26,965 bases of DNA from positions 1 to 26,965 of the forward strand of contig DEFD01000015.1 of the NCBI GenBank assembly GCA_002350615.1, given 5' to 3'. This stretch comes from Bacteroidales bacterium UBA2861. Lineage in GTDB: Bacteria; Bacteroidota; Bacteroidia; Bacteroidales; UBA932. Made by a program: the position numbers and the translations under genes. This document shows, piece by piece, positions 1-8,181 of the stretch; positions within the stretch are counted from its first letter, which is position 1, and each line of letters opens with the position of its first letter. The notes beneath the pieces are model-generated. The model was not told the DNA's origin. It did no database searches and was given only the letters and a program-made list of their open reading frames with translations.

Positions 1-20
1 TGGGAGAGTAGGTAGCCGCC
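1..20 (+). rRNA. rrf: 5S ribosomal RNA, 3' end only
   Basis: The first bases (TGGGAGAGTAGGTAGCCGCC) match the conserved 3' end of Bacteroidetes 5S rRNA, in which GGGAGAGTAGG precedes the terminal GCCGCC strand of helix I. A strong intrinsic terminator follows directly, as expected at the end of an rRNA operon. The rest of the gene, and presumably 23S and 16S, lie left of the window. The exact mature 3' end could differ by a few bases. Confidence 0.85.
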
Positions 21-87
21 GTTTTTCGAAGCCCGATCGTCAGAGATGACGACCGGGCTTTTTTTTTTGTCGAAAAACGGCGCCTAC
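12..87. repeat. Inverted repeat enclosing the rRNA terminator
   Basis: Bases 12-28 and 71-87 are inverted copies of each other with one mismatch in 17; the core is CGCCGTTTTTCG / CGAAAAACGGCG. The left arm includes the last nine bases of the 5S gene. The right arm is the start of the repeat region. The terminator hairpin lies between the arms, so the transcript could form a nested hairpin if transcription continued past the T-run. Confidence 0.75.
29..68 (+). terminator. rRNA operon intrinsic terminator
   Basis: AAGCCCG (29-35) pairs with CGGGCTT (54-60). After one A/C mismatch an inner stem TCGTCA (37-42)/TGACGA (47-52) closes on a GAGA loop. A run of ten T (59-68) follows. This is a textbook rho-independent terminator for the rRNA transcript. 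Confidence 0.92.
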
Positions 88-406
88 CGGCTTTGTCTCG
101 GGGACACCCCGAACCCCGCCGGTAGCTCTGGGCAGCATCTGCAAGGTGCTGGAACGTCGGCTGCTCCCCTTCGGTCGCGTGATTAGGGGCCTGCCCCTAA
201 TGTACCCCGGCCTCCGGCTTGGCGCCTACCGGCTTTGTCTCGGGGGCACCCCGAACCCCGGGGCGGCTTCGTGGCGGCGTTGCCAGGGTGCTGGAACGTC
301 GGCTGCTCCCCTTCGGTCGCGTGATTAGGGGCCCGCCCCTAATGTACCCCGGCCTCCGGCTTGGCGCCTGCCGGCTTTGTCTCGGGGACACCCCGAACCC
401 CGCTGG
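81..406. repeat. 142-bp tandem direct repeat, 2.3 copies
   Basis: A GC-rich unit starting CGCCTACCGGCTTTGTCTCG occurs at 81 and 223, and with one base change at 365, giving a regular 142-bp period. Copies 1 and 2 are nearly identical from about the middle to the end; the third copy stops near 406. Each full copy contains the palindrome ATTAGGGGC-NN-GCCCCTAAT (182-201 and 324-343) and a GGGGACACCCC-like hairpin. Short open frames on both strands follow the repeat period, have no recognisable product and are probably not genes. There are no unique spacers, so it is not a CRISPR array. Confidence 0.85.
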
Positions 407-483
407 CACTCAGCCGGATCGTTCTCCTGCGGTCAATGAAACGAGGCGTCGCTCGGTGCTATTTTCTCGGGGCTGGCGCTTTC

Positions 484-570
484 ATTGGGGAGACGGTCCA
501 ACTGTCGGCAGGTCTCCCCGAAAACTGCCCTGAAATTGGGGAGACTCTCCATCTTTCGGCAGGTCTCCCT
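484..570. repeat. 51-bp duplicated hairpin element
   Basis: ATTGGGGAGAC starts at 484 and again at 535, and CGGCAGGTCTCCC recurs at the same 51-base offset. Each copy folds: GGGGAGAC (487-494) with GTCTCCCC (512-519), and GGGAGAC (539-545) with GTCTCCC (563-569). The stems are conserved while the loops differ (GGTCCAACT versus TCTCCATCT), as expected if the structure matters or if these are REP-type elements. No coding function is seen. Confidence 0.7.
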
Positions 571-611
571 GGTCTCAACCAGTCGTCTGCAAATGTTCGC
601 TGAGTGAGATG

Positions 612-725
612 GTCCCTCCAGCGTGGAGGAAGGTGCCGAGAAGTGAGCCTGTGGAGGGAGAGGCTCTGACGCAGTTTTTTGCGTGGGGCATGTGCGTGGC
701 GGTAGCGGATGTCAGAGCATCTCCC
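612..725. other. Structured intergenic element, inverted repeat
   Basis: Bases 656-670 (ending GGCTCTGAC) and 711-725 (starting GTCAGAGC) are inverted copies with 14 of 15 matches. Smaller hairpins lie nearby: CCTCCA-GCG-TGGAGG (615-629) and ACGC-AGTTTTTT-GCGT (669-684). Open frames crossing this stretch resemble no protein I know. It may be a dispersed repeat or a structured RNA; the sequence alone does not decide. Confidence 0.4.
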
Positions 726-753
726 CCAACAGACGCTCCCATCATCCCGTGTG

Positions 754-780
754 AAAAAACGCCCGTTTTACACACGGGCG
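754..780 (-). terminator. Terminator of the pectinesterase gene
   Basis: Read on the - strand, CGCCCGT (780-774) and ACGGGCG (766-760) form a 7-bp stem around a 7-base loop, followed by six T (759-754). It lies 38 bases past the stop codon of the pectinesterase gene, in the right orientation to end that transcript. Confidence 0.85.
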
Positions 781-817
781 CTCTTGGATTGTTGGGATTA
801 CGGCGAAAACAGACCGT

Positions 818-2605
818 TCACCAGCCAAGGACGGCGGATTTGCTGGAGAAGTCGGCCGCCTGGTCGGCATTGAGGTAGAGCCCACTGCCGTTATGGCCGC
901 TGAGCGCGTTCCCGGCGAAGTCCTTGCTGCCATATTCTTTCCAACCCGCAGTTGCGTTCGGAACCTGCGGAGTAGGAAGTGGATTCGTGTACCAACCGCC
1001 TGGAGCTATTGCCGACGACATGCTGCAATTTATGTAAGTGACATTGTCATAGACATTTGTATCTCCACCTGACCGTGCAAGATACATGCATCCGTCGCTT
1101 ACTCCGGGCTCAGCCGTAAGATTGCATCCAAGGAAGACGAATCCCTTGTCGCCGGGAGTTATCCTGGCCTGAACGATGAATCCTGCCTTCCCGGCATTGC
1201 GGGAACGGATTTCGCAGTTTTCCAGAAGACATGCCTTTGGCGAGCCCCAGATGTAATCGCAATGGCCCGCGATGAGCGAATTATGCACCCATACCTGCCC
1301 TTTGCACTCAAAAGTATCCTGGAAAGACCAGAGCGCGCAATTCTCTATCGTAAGGCGGTGAGTCCCGTTCCCGCTGTTGAAGTACAGTGCTTCCGCCTGT
1401 CCGTCCGGATCGCCGAAACTGTTGTTCAAAGCTAAGTCTTCCAGAATGAGAGCGTTACAATTCTCCACAAGGGCCAGCGACCTTCCGCCGCTTGTTCCGA
1501 CTGCGTTTCCGACTGCCGGTTTGGATGATGCGCCGCCTCCGGTTCCGCCCTGCCATTTCTCACTGTTTCCGTATATGATGACGCTCTTGTCCTTCCCGGC
1601 TCCCTTTATGCTGAGATTGTTCTTGTCGCGAATGTACAGCATTTCCGGATAGCTGCCTTCTGCAAGCGTTATGCTCACCGGGGTGTCTTTGCCGAGCGAC
1701 CCGGCGTATGATATGGCTCCCTGCACGGTGCAGAAATCGGCGGATCCGTCCGGAGACACTTTCAGCGCGGTTTTAGAACCCGGTTCTGCCTTGGTAGAGA
1801 AGGAAAAATCTCCCTTCGCAATACCCGGATGTCCTTCGATTACCCCGGCATCCATCGTAAGGTAGTATTCAGAAGCAAAATCCAGCACTCCGCTGTGATG
1901 AACAATCGCCAAGCTTTTCCCTGAAACTCTCAAAGGAGTGTAATGTACAATCCTCCAGCGACTTCCGCAGGGGATTGCATCCATTGCGGTATTGAATACG
2001 CTATTCGCGCCGATCGCGGAGGACGGAACCATCTGCCCGTCTTCACGAAGCGTCAGGGACGAGATATCGGCCAGATTGATGGCGTCCACCTGTTTGTCGG
2101 AACTGTTGAATATGCGGATATAGCCCTTGGATCCGAGCTGCGGCACTGCATCCAGCTCCAGGACGATGGGGGAATCGGTGCATATGGAAGAAGACGGGTC
2201 CGGCGCCGGACCGAAATCGATTTCCAGTGCCTCGCTGTAGGCGGATGCCGCCTTGCCCTTGCAGGCGCGCAGCGAGAACGAGTACAGATGCCCTTTGGAG
2301 AGGCCGTCGACCAGCACCCAGCTTTTGTTTACGCTGCCGGATTTGAAGTCGGCACCGTCCTGCTGCATCTGCCAGTCGTATTTGTCCGCCCCCGGCACGG
2401 CGGTCCATGATATCGTCGCCGAGTTGGTCCCCTGAGAGCGGATTTCAAGGCCGGAAGGCACGTCGGGAGCATTCCCCGAAGAGGAGGAGCCATTTCCGTC
2501 TTTCGAGCATGAAATAATGCAAAGTATTGATAGCATTATACTTGCCGCGGCCGTAAAAATGCGACCCATGAAACTGGCAAATGCGTCATTAAATGTGGTT
2601 TTCAT
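818..2605 (-). CDS. Lipoprotein pectinesterase (CE8) with FN3 domain
   Basis: Predicted 595-residue secreted lipoprotein that would de-esterify methylated homogalacturonan. A hydrophobic segment ends in a lipobox-like IISC (Cys33; Cys29 is an alternative). A fibronectin type III domain (about 48-131) and an Ig-like linker domain (about 145-272) precede a pectinesterase beta-helix (about 280-595). Family residues seen are Gln403 (GQAEAL), Gln429-Asp430 (FQDTF), Asp450 (CDYIWG, for the usual VDFIFG) and Arg511 (YLAR, for the usual LGRPW). The two Asp and the Arg that form the active site in pectin methylesterases are therefore retained in divergent surroundings. The first ATG lies only four bases from a -7 promoter box, so Met13 (ATG at 2569), which gives a tidier signal peptide, may be the real start. 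It stands alone, divergent from the phosphohexomutase gene, with its own terminator. Confidence 0.85.
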   Translation of the reverse strand: MKTTFNDAFASFMGRIFTAAASIMLSILCIISCSKDGNGSSSSGNAPDVPSGLEIRSQGTNSATISWTAVPGADKYDWQMQQDGADFKSGSVNKSWVLVDGLSKGHLYSFSLRACKGKAASAYSEALEIDFGPAPDPSSSICTDSPIVLELDAVPQLGSKGYIRIFNSSDKQVDAINLADISSLTLREDGQMVPSSAIGANSVFNTAMDAIPCGSRWRIVHYTPLRVSGKSLAIVHHSGVLDFASEYYLTMDAGVIEGHPGIAKGDFSFSTKAEPGSKTALKVSPDGSADFCTVQGAISYAGSLGKDTPVSITLAEGSYPEMLYIRDKNNLSIKGAGKDKSVIIYGNSEKWQGGTGGGASSKPAVGNAVGTSGGRSLALVENCNALILEDLALNNSFGDPDGQAEALYFNSGNGTHRLTIENCALWSFQDTFECKGQVWVHNSLIAGHCDYIWGSPKACLLENCEIRSRNAGKAGFIVQARITPGDKGFVFLGCNLTAEPGVSDGCMYLARSGGDTNVYDNVTYINCSMSSAIAPGGWYTNPLPTPQVPNATAGWKEYGSKDFAGNALSGHNGSGLYLNADQAADFSSKSAVLGW

Positions 2606-2609
2606 CTGG

Positions 2610-2617
2610 CAAAGATA
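2610..2617 (-). promoter_or_regulatory. -7 promoter box for the pectinesterase gene
   Basis: On the - strand the bases read TATCTTTG, matching the Bacteroidetes -7 consensus TAnnTTTG. A TTG lies about 16 bases upstream. The box ends four bases before the first ATG (2605), which implies either a leaderless transcript or initiation at the ATG at 2569. Confidence 0.6.
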
Positions 2618-2644
2618 GAAATAATAATGAAGCCAAGAAATTAT

Positions 2645-2652
2645 TATATTTG
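2645..2652 (+). promoter_or_regulatory. -7 promoter box for the phosphohexomutase gene
   Basis: TATATTTG matches the TAnnTTTG consensus and lies 22 bases before the ATG at 2675. This position argues against the upstream in-frame ATG at 2627, which would be outside the transcript. No good TTTG box was seen upstream. Confidence 0.6.
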
Positions 2653-2674
2653 TATGCTAAAACTATCATTTATC

Positions 2675-4042
2675 ATGGGAGCATTTCACGCTTACGATAT
2701 CAGGGGAATCTACAATGTGGATTTCAACAAGGAAGATGCATACAAGGTAGGGTATTTCCTGCCGGAACTTCTCGGCGCCGACAAGGTACTGGTCGGACGC
2801 GACTGCAGGGTCTCGTCGCCCGAAATTCATGACTATTTAATTAAAGGTATTACGGATGCAGGTGCGGATGTCGATGACATCGGCCTCAGTAGTACTCCTC
2901 TTGTCTATTTCGGCACCGCCAACTATGGCTACAAGGCCTCCGTGCAGATCACGGCGTCGCATAATCCCGCTGAGTACAACGGCATGAAGGTCTCCCGCGA
3001 GAACGCGCTTCCCGTAGGCCTCGATACCGGTCTCGGGCAGATTAAACAGTGGATAGAAGAAGGCAGGCCGACCCCTCCCGCAGCAAAGAAAGGCAGCGTA
3101 AAGCAAATCGACATCAAGGCGGATTACATCGCTTTCCTGAAGAAGTTCAAGGCGGATTTCAGCAATCTTAAGATCGCTTTCGACCTCTCCAACGGAATGG
3201 CAAACCTCTTCGCCAAAGAGGTTTACAAGGACGAGGATGCAACTTTCCTTTTCGATACCCTCGACGGACGCTTCCCCAATCATGAACCCAACCCTCTGAT
3301 TCCCAAGAATGTGGAACCTTTGAAAAAAGAGGTTGCCCGTATCGGGGCCGATCTCGGAGTGATTTATGACGGCGATGCGGACAGGGTTATGTTCGTAGAT
3401 GACAGGAGCCGTTTCGTGGCACCCGACCTCATCATCGCCATGATGGCCCTCTATTTCTGCGGGGAAAGGGGAGAAAAGAACCCCCGTGTCCTTCAGGAGA
3501 TACGCTCCTCAAAGGCCGTAGGCGAGTATCTGCAGCAATATGGCGCGGACCTTCATACATGGAGGGTCGGGCGTGCTTTCGCAGCTCCGAAGCTCCGTGA
3601 AATCGACGGTCTCTGGGGTGGAGAACTCGCAGGACACTATTACTTCAAGGATTTCTTCTATTCGGACAGCGGCATGCTGGCGAGCATCATCGTGCTCCGC
3701 ATCGTCTCCGCCCTCAAAAAGCAGGGGAAGACTTTCAGCAGCCAGATAGACGAACTTACACGCTACAAGAACTCCGGCGAGATCAATTTCCGTGTGGAAG
3801 ACAAGGCTGGAGCCATGGAAGCGGTGAAAAAACATTTCGAGCAGAGCGAAAAGCCCGATGTCGTCATGGACTTCGACGGCTACAGGCTCGAATTCCCTGA
3901 CTGGTGGTTCAATATCCGCCCTTCCAACACCGAACCCTACCTCCGCTTTATCTGCGAGGCCGTCTCGGATGAACTTCTGGAGAAGAAAGTGGCGGAAACC
4001 GCGGAGATAATTGAAAAACAGTTCGGCGGCAAACGCGCCTGA
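2675..4042 (+). CDS. Phosphoglucomutase/phosphomannomutase
   Basis: Cytoplasmic alpha-D-phosphohexomutase of 455 residues that interconverts hexose 1- and 6-phosphates, probably for mannose or glucose activation. All four family motifs are visible: the phosphoserine loop TASHNP (Ser95 catalytic), the metal loop DGDADR (232-237), the sugar-specificity loop GGELAGHYYF (315-324) and the phosphate-binding loop RPSNTEP (415-421). The sugar loop, GE-x-SGH-like, fits PMM/PGM enzymes better than GlmM, though substrate cannot be fixed from sequence. The ATG at 2675 was chosen because it gives the usual N-terminus (FHAYDIRG) and follows the -7 box; an in-frame ATG at 2627 lies upstream of that box. It is divergent from the pectinesterase gene and 44 bases before the BACON gene. 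Confidence 0.92.
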   Translation: MGAFHAYDIRGIYNVDFNKEDAYKVGYFLPELLGADKVLVGRDCRVSSPEIHDYLIKGITDAGADVDDIGLSSTPLVYFGTANYGYKASVQITASHNPAEYNGMKVSRENALPVGLDTGLGQIKQWIEEGRPTPPAAKKGSVKQIDIKADYIAFLKKFKADFSNLKIAFDLSNGMANLFAKEVYKDEDATFLFDTLDGRFPNHEPNPLIPKNVEPLKKEVARIGADLGVIYDGDADRVMFVDDRSRFVAPDLIIAMMALYFCGERGEKNPRVLQEIRSSKAVGEYLQQYGADLHTWRVGRAFAAPKLREIDGLWGGELAGHYYFKDFFYSDSGMLASIIVLRIVSALKKQGKTFSSQIDELTRYKNSGEINFRVEDKAGAMEAVKKHFEQSEKPDVVMDFDGYRLEFPDWWFNIRPSNTEPYLRFICEAVSDELLEKKVAETAEIIEKQFGGKRA

Positions 4043-4086
4043 AATCCGTAAGAAAAACATATTTAAACCAATAACCGAAGATATAA

Positions 4087-5721
4087 ATGAAAGTCAGTCT
4101 GAAACGCTCGGCAATATGGCTTATCGCTCTGACAGGCCTTGCTACAGGGTGTTTGGAACGCGAATTTCGTACTGATGGATTGATTCTGGAAGTTGACAGC
4201 GAAACGCTGTCGATCCTTCCGGAGGCACCTCTGTCGAATCCTGATGCACAATATGATTCGCTCGTCCTTGACACAGTCACCGTTATTTCGAACAGGAGTT
4301 GGAGTGCAACGATCGTGGGGCAGAATGCAGATTGGGTGTCCCTTCGTACCGAAGAGTTCCTTAACCTGGCGGAAAATGAAAGAAGGATTCCCGTCGTTCT
4401 TGAATGCGAACGCAATTTCAGCCAGGAGCCCAGACGCGCCACGCTGATGATTACCACTCCGGACGGTTCGCTCATGGTTCCGCTTGTCCAGCAGGGGGCA
4501 CAGTACCGTCTGGACGCGGCCGTAACACGTTCGGAACTGGTGGCGATGCTGGATACCACCGTCCTCAAAGTGCGCTGCAATACGGATTGGCAGATATCCC
4601 TTCTGAATTCATCCGACGCCTCGTTCGTGTCCTTCTCTGCAATGGAAGGCAGCGACAACGAGGACGTGAAGGTGATGCTGGGGGAGAATACGGATATGGA
4701 GAATCCCAGGGAGGTGCAGATCAAGCTCAGTGCAAAGGACTGTGAGGACCGCATCGTAAGCATCAGCCAGATGAAGGCCTCGCCCTATGCGAAATTCAAG
4801 ATGGATCCCATTGAAATGCCTATCGAAGTGGATTCGTACACCTTCCCCTTCTCGGTCAATGTTCCCTGGACTGCGGAGGTGGACGGCAATTTCAAGATGG
4901 CGGGCATAAGTCCTTCCAGCGGCGGTCCCACTTCCGGCGGCATGATGACCCTGACTTTCCAGGCCGGAGGCGATCCCGGAGTGTTCAAGACTGGAACGAT
5001 AACGATTCATCCCGAAGGTGGCGAGGACGAGGTGTTCCCCATCAGCCAGCAGGGCTGTATCCATCTGGATTTCATGGATTTCGTAAGCCAGGCCGAAGAT
5101 GCCACCTACGACGGCACCAACAAGGCATACAGGTTCAAATGGCCCTTCGCCTATCCAACGCAGGGGTCGTTCGGCCCTTCCTATTCCAGTTGTGTCAGCG
5201 ATCCTGCCAAGTATCCCTATGTAACTACCGACCCCGACCATCCGGTGCTGACATCCTTCTATACAAAGGTCGGATTCTACGAATTCCAGGTACTGTGCCG
5301 CATTACGTCCAATTCCAGCGGAACCCTGACCGGAGGCATCTGGATCAACACTGTCAAACAGGGCTTCCAGATCGGCTCGACGAGATATGACTACATAGCC
5401 ACCCCGGCAATCAAGGGCATGAAGCTCGTAAAGGTCATTTACGAACCTACCTGGCTCCTTTCGATCTCCGTGGCAATCCGCGAGCATGACCTGAACAGGC
5501 TCAACCCCGGGACCCGTCCAACCGACATCGTCCCCGGAGGGGAGATGTGGAAGAGCGGAGGCGGTTCTACAAAGAAGGTTACCGCCGAGCTCATGGACAA
5601 TCACACCTTCGAGCTCACGGACACCGAGCCCAATACTTCGTACCGTATCAGTTTTGAGGCCTCGCCTACCACTTCTTCGGGGCTCAAGGACCTGATTCTC
5701 ATTTATGAACCAGTTGAGTAG
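4087..5721 (+). CDS. BACON-domain lipoprotein, first gene of SusCD operon
   Basis: A 544-residue lipoprotein, signal peptide ending LATGC (Cys22). The N-terminal half has repeated BACON-like beta-sandwich modules. The first shows the typical pattern of a Trp in a 'SWSATI' strand, a 'DWVSL' strand, an 'RRATLMIT' strand and a closing QQG; two further modules end with 'SISQM' near 230 and 'PISQQGC' near 320. BACON domains occur in Bacteroidetes surface proteins and are thought to bind carbohydrate or mucin or act as spacers. The C-terminal 220 residues are of unknown type. The gene is followed after 15 bases by a SusC-like gene, so it is probably a surface-exposed accessory binding protein of this uptake system. 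Its ligand is unknown. Confidence 0.75.
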   Translation: MKVSLKRSAIWLIALTGLATGCLEREFRTDGLILEVDSETLSILPEAPLSNPDAQYDSLVLDTVTVISNRSWSATIVGQNADWVSLRTEEFLNLAENERRIPVVLECERNFSQEPRRATLMITTPDGSLMVPLVQQGAQYRLDAAVTRSELVAMLDTTVLKVRCNTDWQISLLNSSDASFVSFSAMEGSDNEDVKVMLGENTDMENPREVQIKLSAKDCEDRIVSISQMKASPYAKFKMDPIEMPIEVDSYTFPFSVNVPWTAEVDGNFKMAGISPSSGGPTSGGMMTLTFQAGGDPGVFKTGTITIHPEGGEDEVFPISQQGCIHLDFMDFVSQAEDATYDGTNKAYRFKWPFAYPTQGSFGPSYSSCVSDPAKYPYVTTDPDHPVLTSFYTKVGFYEFQVLCRITSNSSGTLTGGIWINTVKQGFQIGSTRYDYIATPAIKGMKLVKVIYEPTWLLSISVAIREHDLNRLNPGTRPTDIVPGGEMWKSGGGSTKKVTAELMDNHTFELTDTEPNTSYRISFEASPTTSSGLKDLILIYEPVE

Positions 5722-5736
5722 GAGGCACAGCAGAGT

Positions 5737-8169
5737 ATGAAAAAGTATATTTTAGCTACGATGCTTTCGCTTGCCGTGGGACTCCCTGCAGCGGCGCAGA
5801 CTATCGACAATATTACGGATGCCCAGGCGGCGATGACCGACAATCCCGCGTCGCTCCTTCTCGGACGCATTTCCGGCGTGCGTGTCTCGGCGACCGACGG
5901 GGGCGTGAACAGCGCCCTCAATACGGTGATAAGGGGCTTCAATACCATAAGAAGCGGCAGCCGGCCGCTCTGGATCATCGACGGGGTGATAATGAACAAC
6001 TCCCTTACCCAGAACCTAGATCCTTTCTGGCAGTATCCCGAGACGGTCTATGCAGTGCCGCTTAACAATATGGCTTTCCTCTCTCCTTATGACATAGAGA
6101 GCATAGAAGTCATAAAAGATGTCTCAGCCACAGCCATTTACGGCAACAACGGGGCCAACGGGGCCATAATCATCACCACGAAGAAAAACAAGGAAGAGGG
6201 TGCCAACTACGTCTGGCATTCGAACGTGGGCGTTTCGATTCCTTCGGAGAGCTCCGAGCTCTTCAGCCCCGGCATCAGCCACAGCCACTCCCTGTCAATC
6301 AGCGGAACCGACAACCAGACCGCCTATAACATCTCGGGATTCTTCAGGGACGTCGACGGTGTGGCGGCCAACAACGGCAACAGTGTCGGGGGCCTTTCCG
6401 TGGGACTTACCACCCAGGCCAATCCCGTAATCTGGTTCGGACTCAATTCGAACCTCAGCGTGGGCAAGTTCAGCAACACTTCGAGTACGAGCTATCTCGG
6501 ACAGCCTTCCACGCTTGTGCTCGCAAGGAAGCCCGGAGTTTTCAGTTACGACACCCTGAAGGGATGGATGGACGGATATGACGACGATGTCATCGACTAC
6601 AGGGCGGTGAACTCCATGTTCGTGACCATCAATTTCACGAAGAGCCTCTCTCTCAAGACTACCGTGGGTGCGGATTTCGAGGGCAACAACCGTCTCGTAT
6701 GGCTCGGCCCCGAGACATCCTTCGGAAAAGAAAGAAGCGGAGCGGCGAGCTCCATGTCCTCCATGCTCTTTTCCTACAATGGCAGCAGCGTGCTCGATTT
6801 CAACCGTTTCTTCGGCGAAGCGAACCACGTGGATCTGAAACTCGGTGCGGAACTGGTGGGGAACGTGAACAAGTTCAACACCATGAACGGCACCGATTTC
6901 TTCAATCTCAGCCGTCGCGCCCAGGGCCTCTCCCTTTCAGGCAGCAAAGCCGAACCCCGCAAATTCGCAAGGAATTACCTGCATTCAGGAGTCTTCTTCC
7001 GCGCGCAGTACGATTATAAGGACATAGCAGGAATCGACGCTCTCGTGCGGGCCGACATTACCAAGAAGTATGACGACTGGAATCCGGTCATCTATCCGGC
7101 TGCCAATCTCTGGGTGGATCTGGGAAAGATCCTGCCTATCGACGGGGAAATCCTTTCAGGCATCAGGCTCACTGCCGGTTACGGTTCGGCAGGATGGGAA
7201 GACTATGTGCCGTATGAACTCACCGGAGACTATCTCCGCGGGGATTATCCCCATGTGGCTTCAGGCGCCGAGGCTTTCTACGACGGACTCTACCGTCTCT
7301 ACAGCACCGAATACAATGTCGGGCTTTCACTCGCCCTGCTCAAGGACAAGCTGAAAATCGACGCCAAATACTACGACAAGACGACCAAGGACGAGTTCAC
7401 CATGTTCTGCTTCGGCCGTTCAGGCATGAGGCTGTGGAACTGGTGGTCCAGAAGCGACGTGTTCTCCCGCAGCGACGAAGTGGCCAACCGCGGCTTCGAA
7501 TTCGACTTCAGCTATGAACCCATCAGGAAGAAGAAGATAGGTCTTGTGCTGAACGCCAACGCCAGCTATAACGTGAACCAGGTGACTTCCATCCATGCCT
7601 CCGACATGAGGGGTCTTTTCATCGGCGGGGGCGCCTTCGCCAACGTCAACATCCTCGGCCGTCAGGTGGGCGAGATCTTCGGCTACAAAGACGGTCCTTC
7701 CGGCTATCAGGACATTACCCTGGACGGACAGGTTACCGAAGTGGACCGCGTCATGCTCGGGAACACCCTTCCCAAATACTTCTACGGTTTTGGAGCCGAT
7801 TTCCGCTGGCAGCGTTTCAGCTTCAACGCACAGTTCGACGGGGCCGGAGATTTCTATGTGGCAAACCTGAACAGGATGCTTGAGGACGGCAAGTGCGATG
7901 TGTCTTCGGACTATGTCGAGCGTGCCGATTTCTTCCGTCTCAATTCTCTCTCGGCCACTTATGAGATTCCTCTCAAACAGTTGGGAATCAGGTTCTTCAA
8001 GTCGGCGGCCGCAACGCTTACGGCCAGGAACCTTCTCACCGTGAGCGGATACAGCGGATGGAATCCGGACGTGAACAGCTTCGGCAGTTCCGTATTGAGC
8101 AACGGTATCGACTACGGTTCCTACCCCATGTCGAGGTCCATCATTCTTACATTAAGTGCTAAATTCTAA
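5737..8169 (+). CDS. Short SusC-like outer-membrane protein, no TonB box
   Basis: An 810-residue SusC/RagA-family beta-barrel with a signal peptide cleaved after AAAQ (about residue 21). Unlike a normal SusC it has no carboxypeptidase-regulatory-like domain and no DEVVVVGYG-type TonB box: after the signal peptide the protein goes directly into the plug domain (about 30-150), which ends in the family signature IEVIKDVSATAIYG and GANGAIIITTKK. The barrel runs to a C-terminal Phe. It lies 12 bases before a full-length susC and has no SusD of its own. It could be a TonB-independent barrel, a receptor energised through an unrecognised motif, or a partner of the following SusC. The reading frame is intact and the start is well placed, so simple 5' truncation seems unlikely. 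Confidence 0.82.
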   Translation: MKKYILATMLSLAVGLPAAAQTIDNITDAQAAMTDNPASLLLGRISGVRVSATDGGVNSALNTVIRGFNTIRSGSRPLWIIDGVIMNNSLTQNLDPFWQYPETVYAVPLNNMAFLSPYDIESIEVIKDVSATAIYGNNGANGAIIITTKKNKEEGANYVWHSNVGVSIPSESSELFSPGISHSHSLSISGTDNQTAYNISGFFRDVDGVAANNGNSVGGLSVGLTTQANPVIWFGLNSNLSVGKFSNTSSTSYLGQPSTLVLARKPGVFSYDTLKGWMDGYDDDVIDYRAVNSMFVTINFTKSLSLKTTVGADFEGNNRLVWLGPETSFGKERSGAASSMSSMLFSYNGSSVLDFNRFFGEANHVDLKLGAELVGNVNKFNTMNGTDFFNLSRRAQGLSLSGSKAEPRKFARNYLHSGVFFRAQYDYKDIAGIDALVRADITKKYDDWNPVIYPAANLWVDLGKILPIDGEILSGIRLTAGYGSAGWEDYVPYELTGDYLRGDYPHVASGAEAFYDGLYRLYSTEYNVGLSLALLKDKLKIDAKYYDKTTKDEFTMFCFGRSGMRLWNWWSRSDVFSRSDEVANRGFEFDFSYEPIRKKKIGLVLNANASYNVNQVTSIHASDMRGLFIGGGAFANVNILGRQVGEIFGYKDGPSGYQDITLDGQVTEVDRVMLGNTLPKYFYGFGADFRWQRFSFNAQFDGAGDFYVANLNRMLEDGKCDVSSDYVERADFFRLNSLSATYEIPLKQLGIRFFKSAAATLTARNLLTVSGYSGWNPDVNSFGSSVLSNGIDYGSYPMSRSIILTLSAKF

Positions 8170-8181
8170 TACGGCAAGGCG

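Noticed and set aside
81..406. CRISPR array
   Set aside because: The repeat unit is 142 bases, with no unique spacers between short repeats, and no cas genes are present.
146..603. Small proteins in the repeat region
   Set aside because: The open frames on both strands follow the repeat period and have no recognisable domain or start context.
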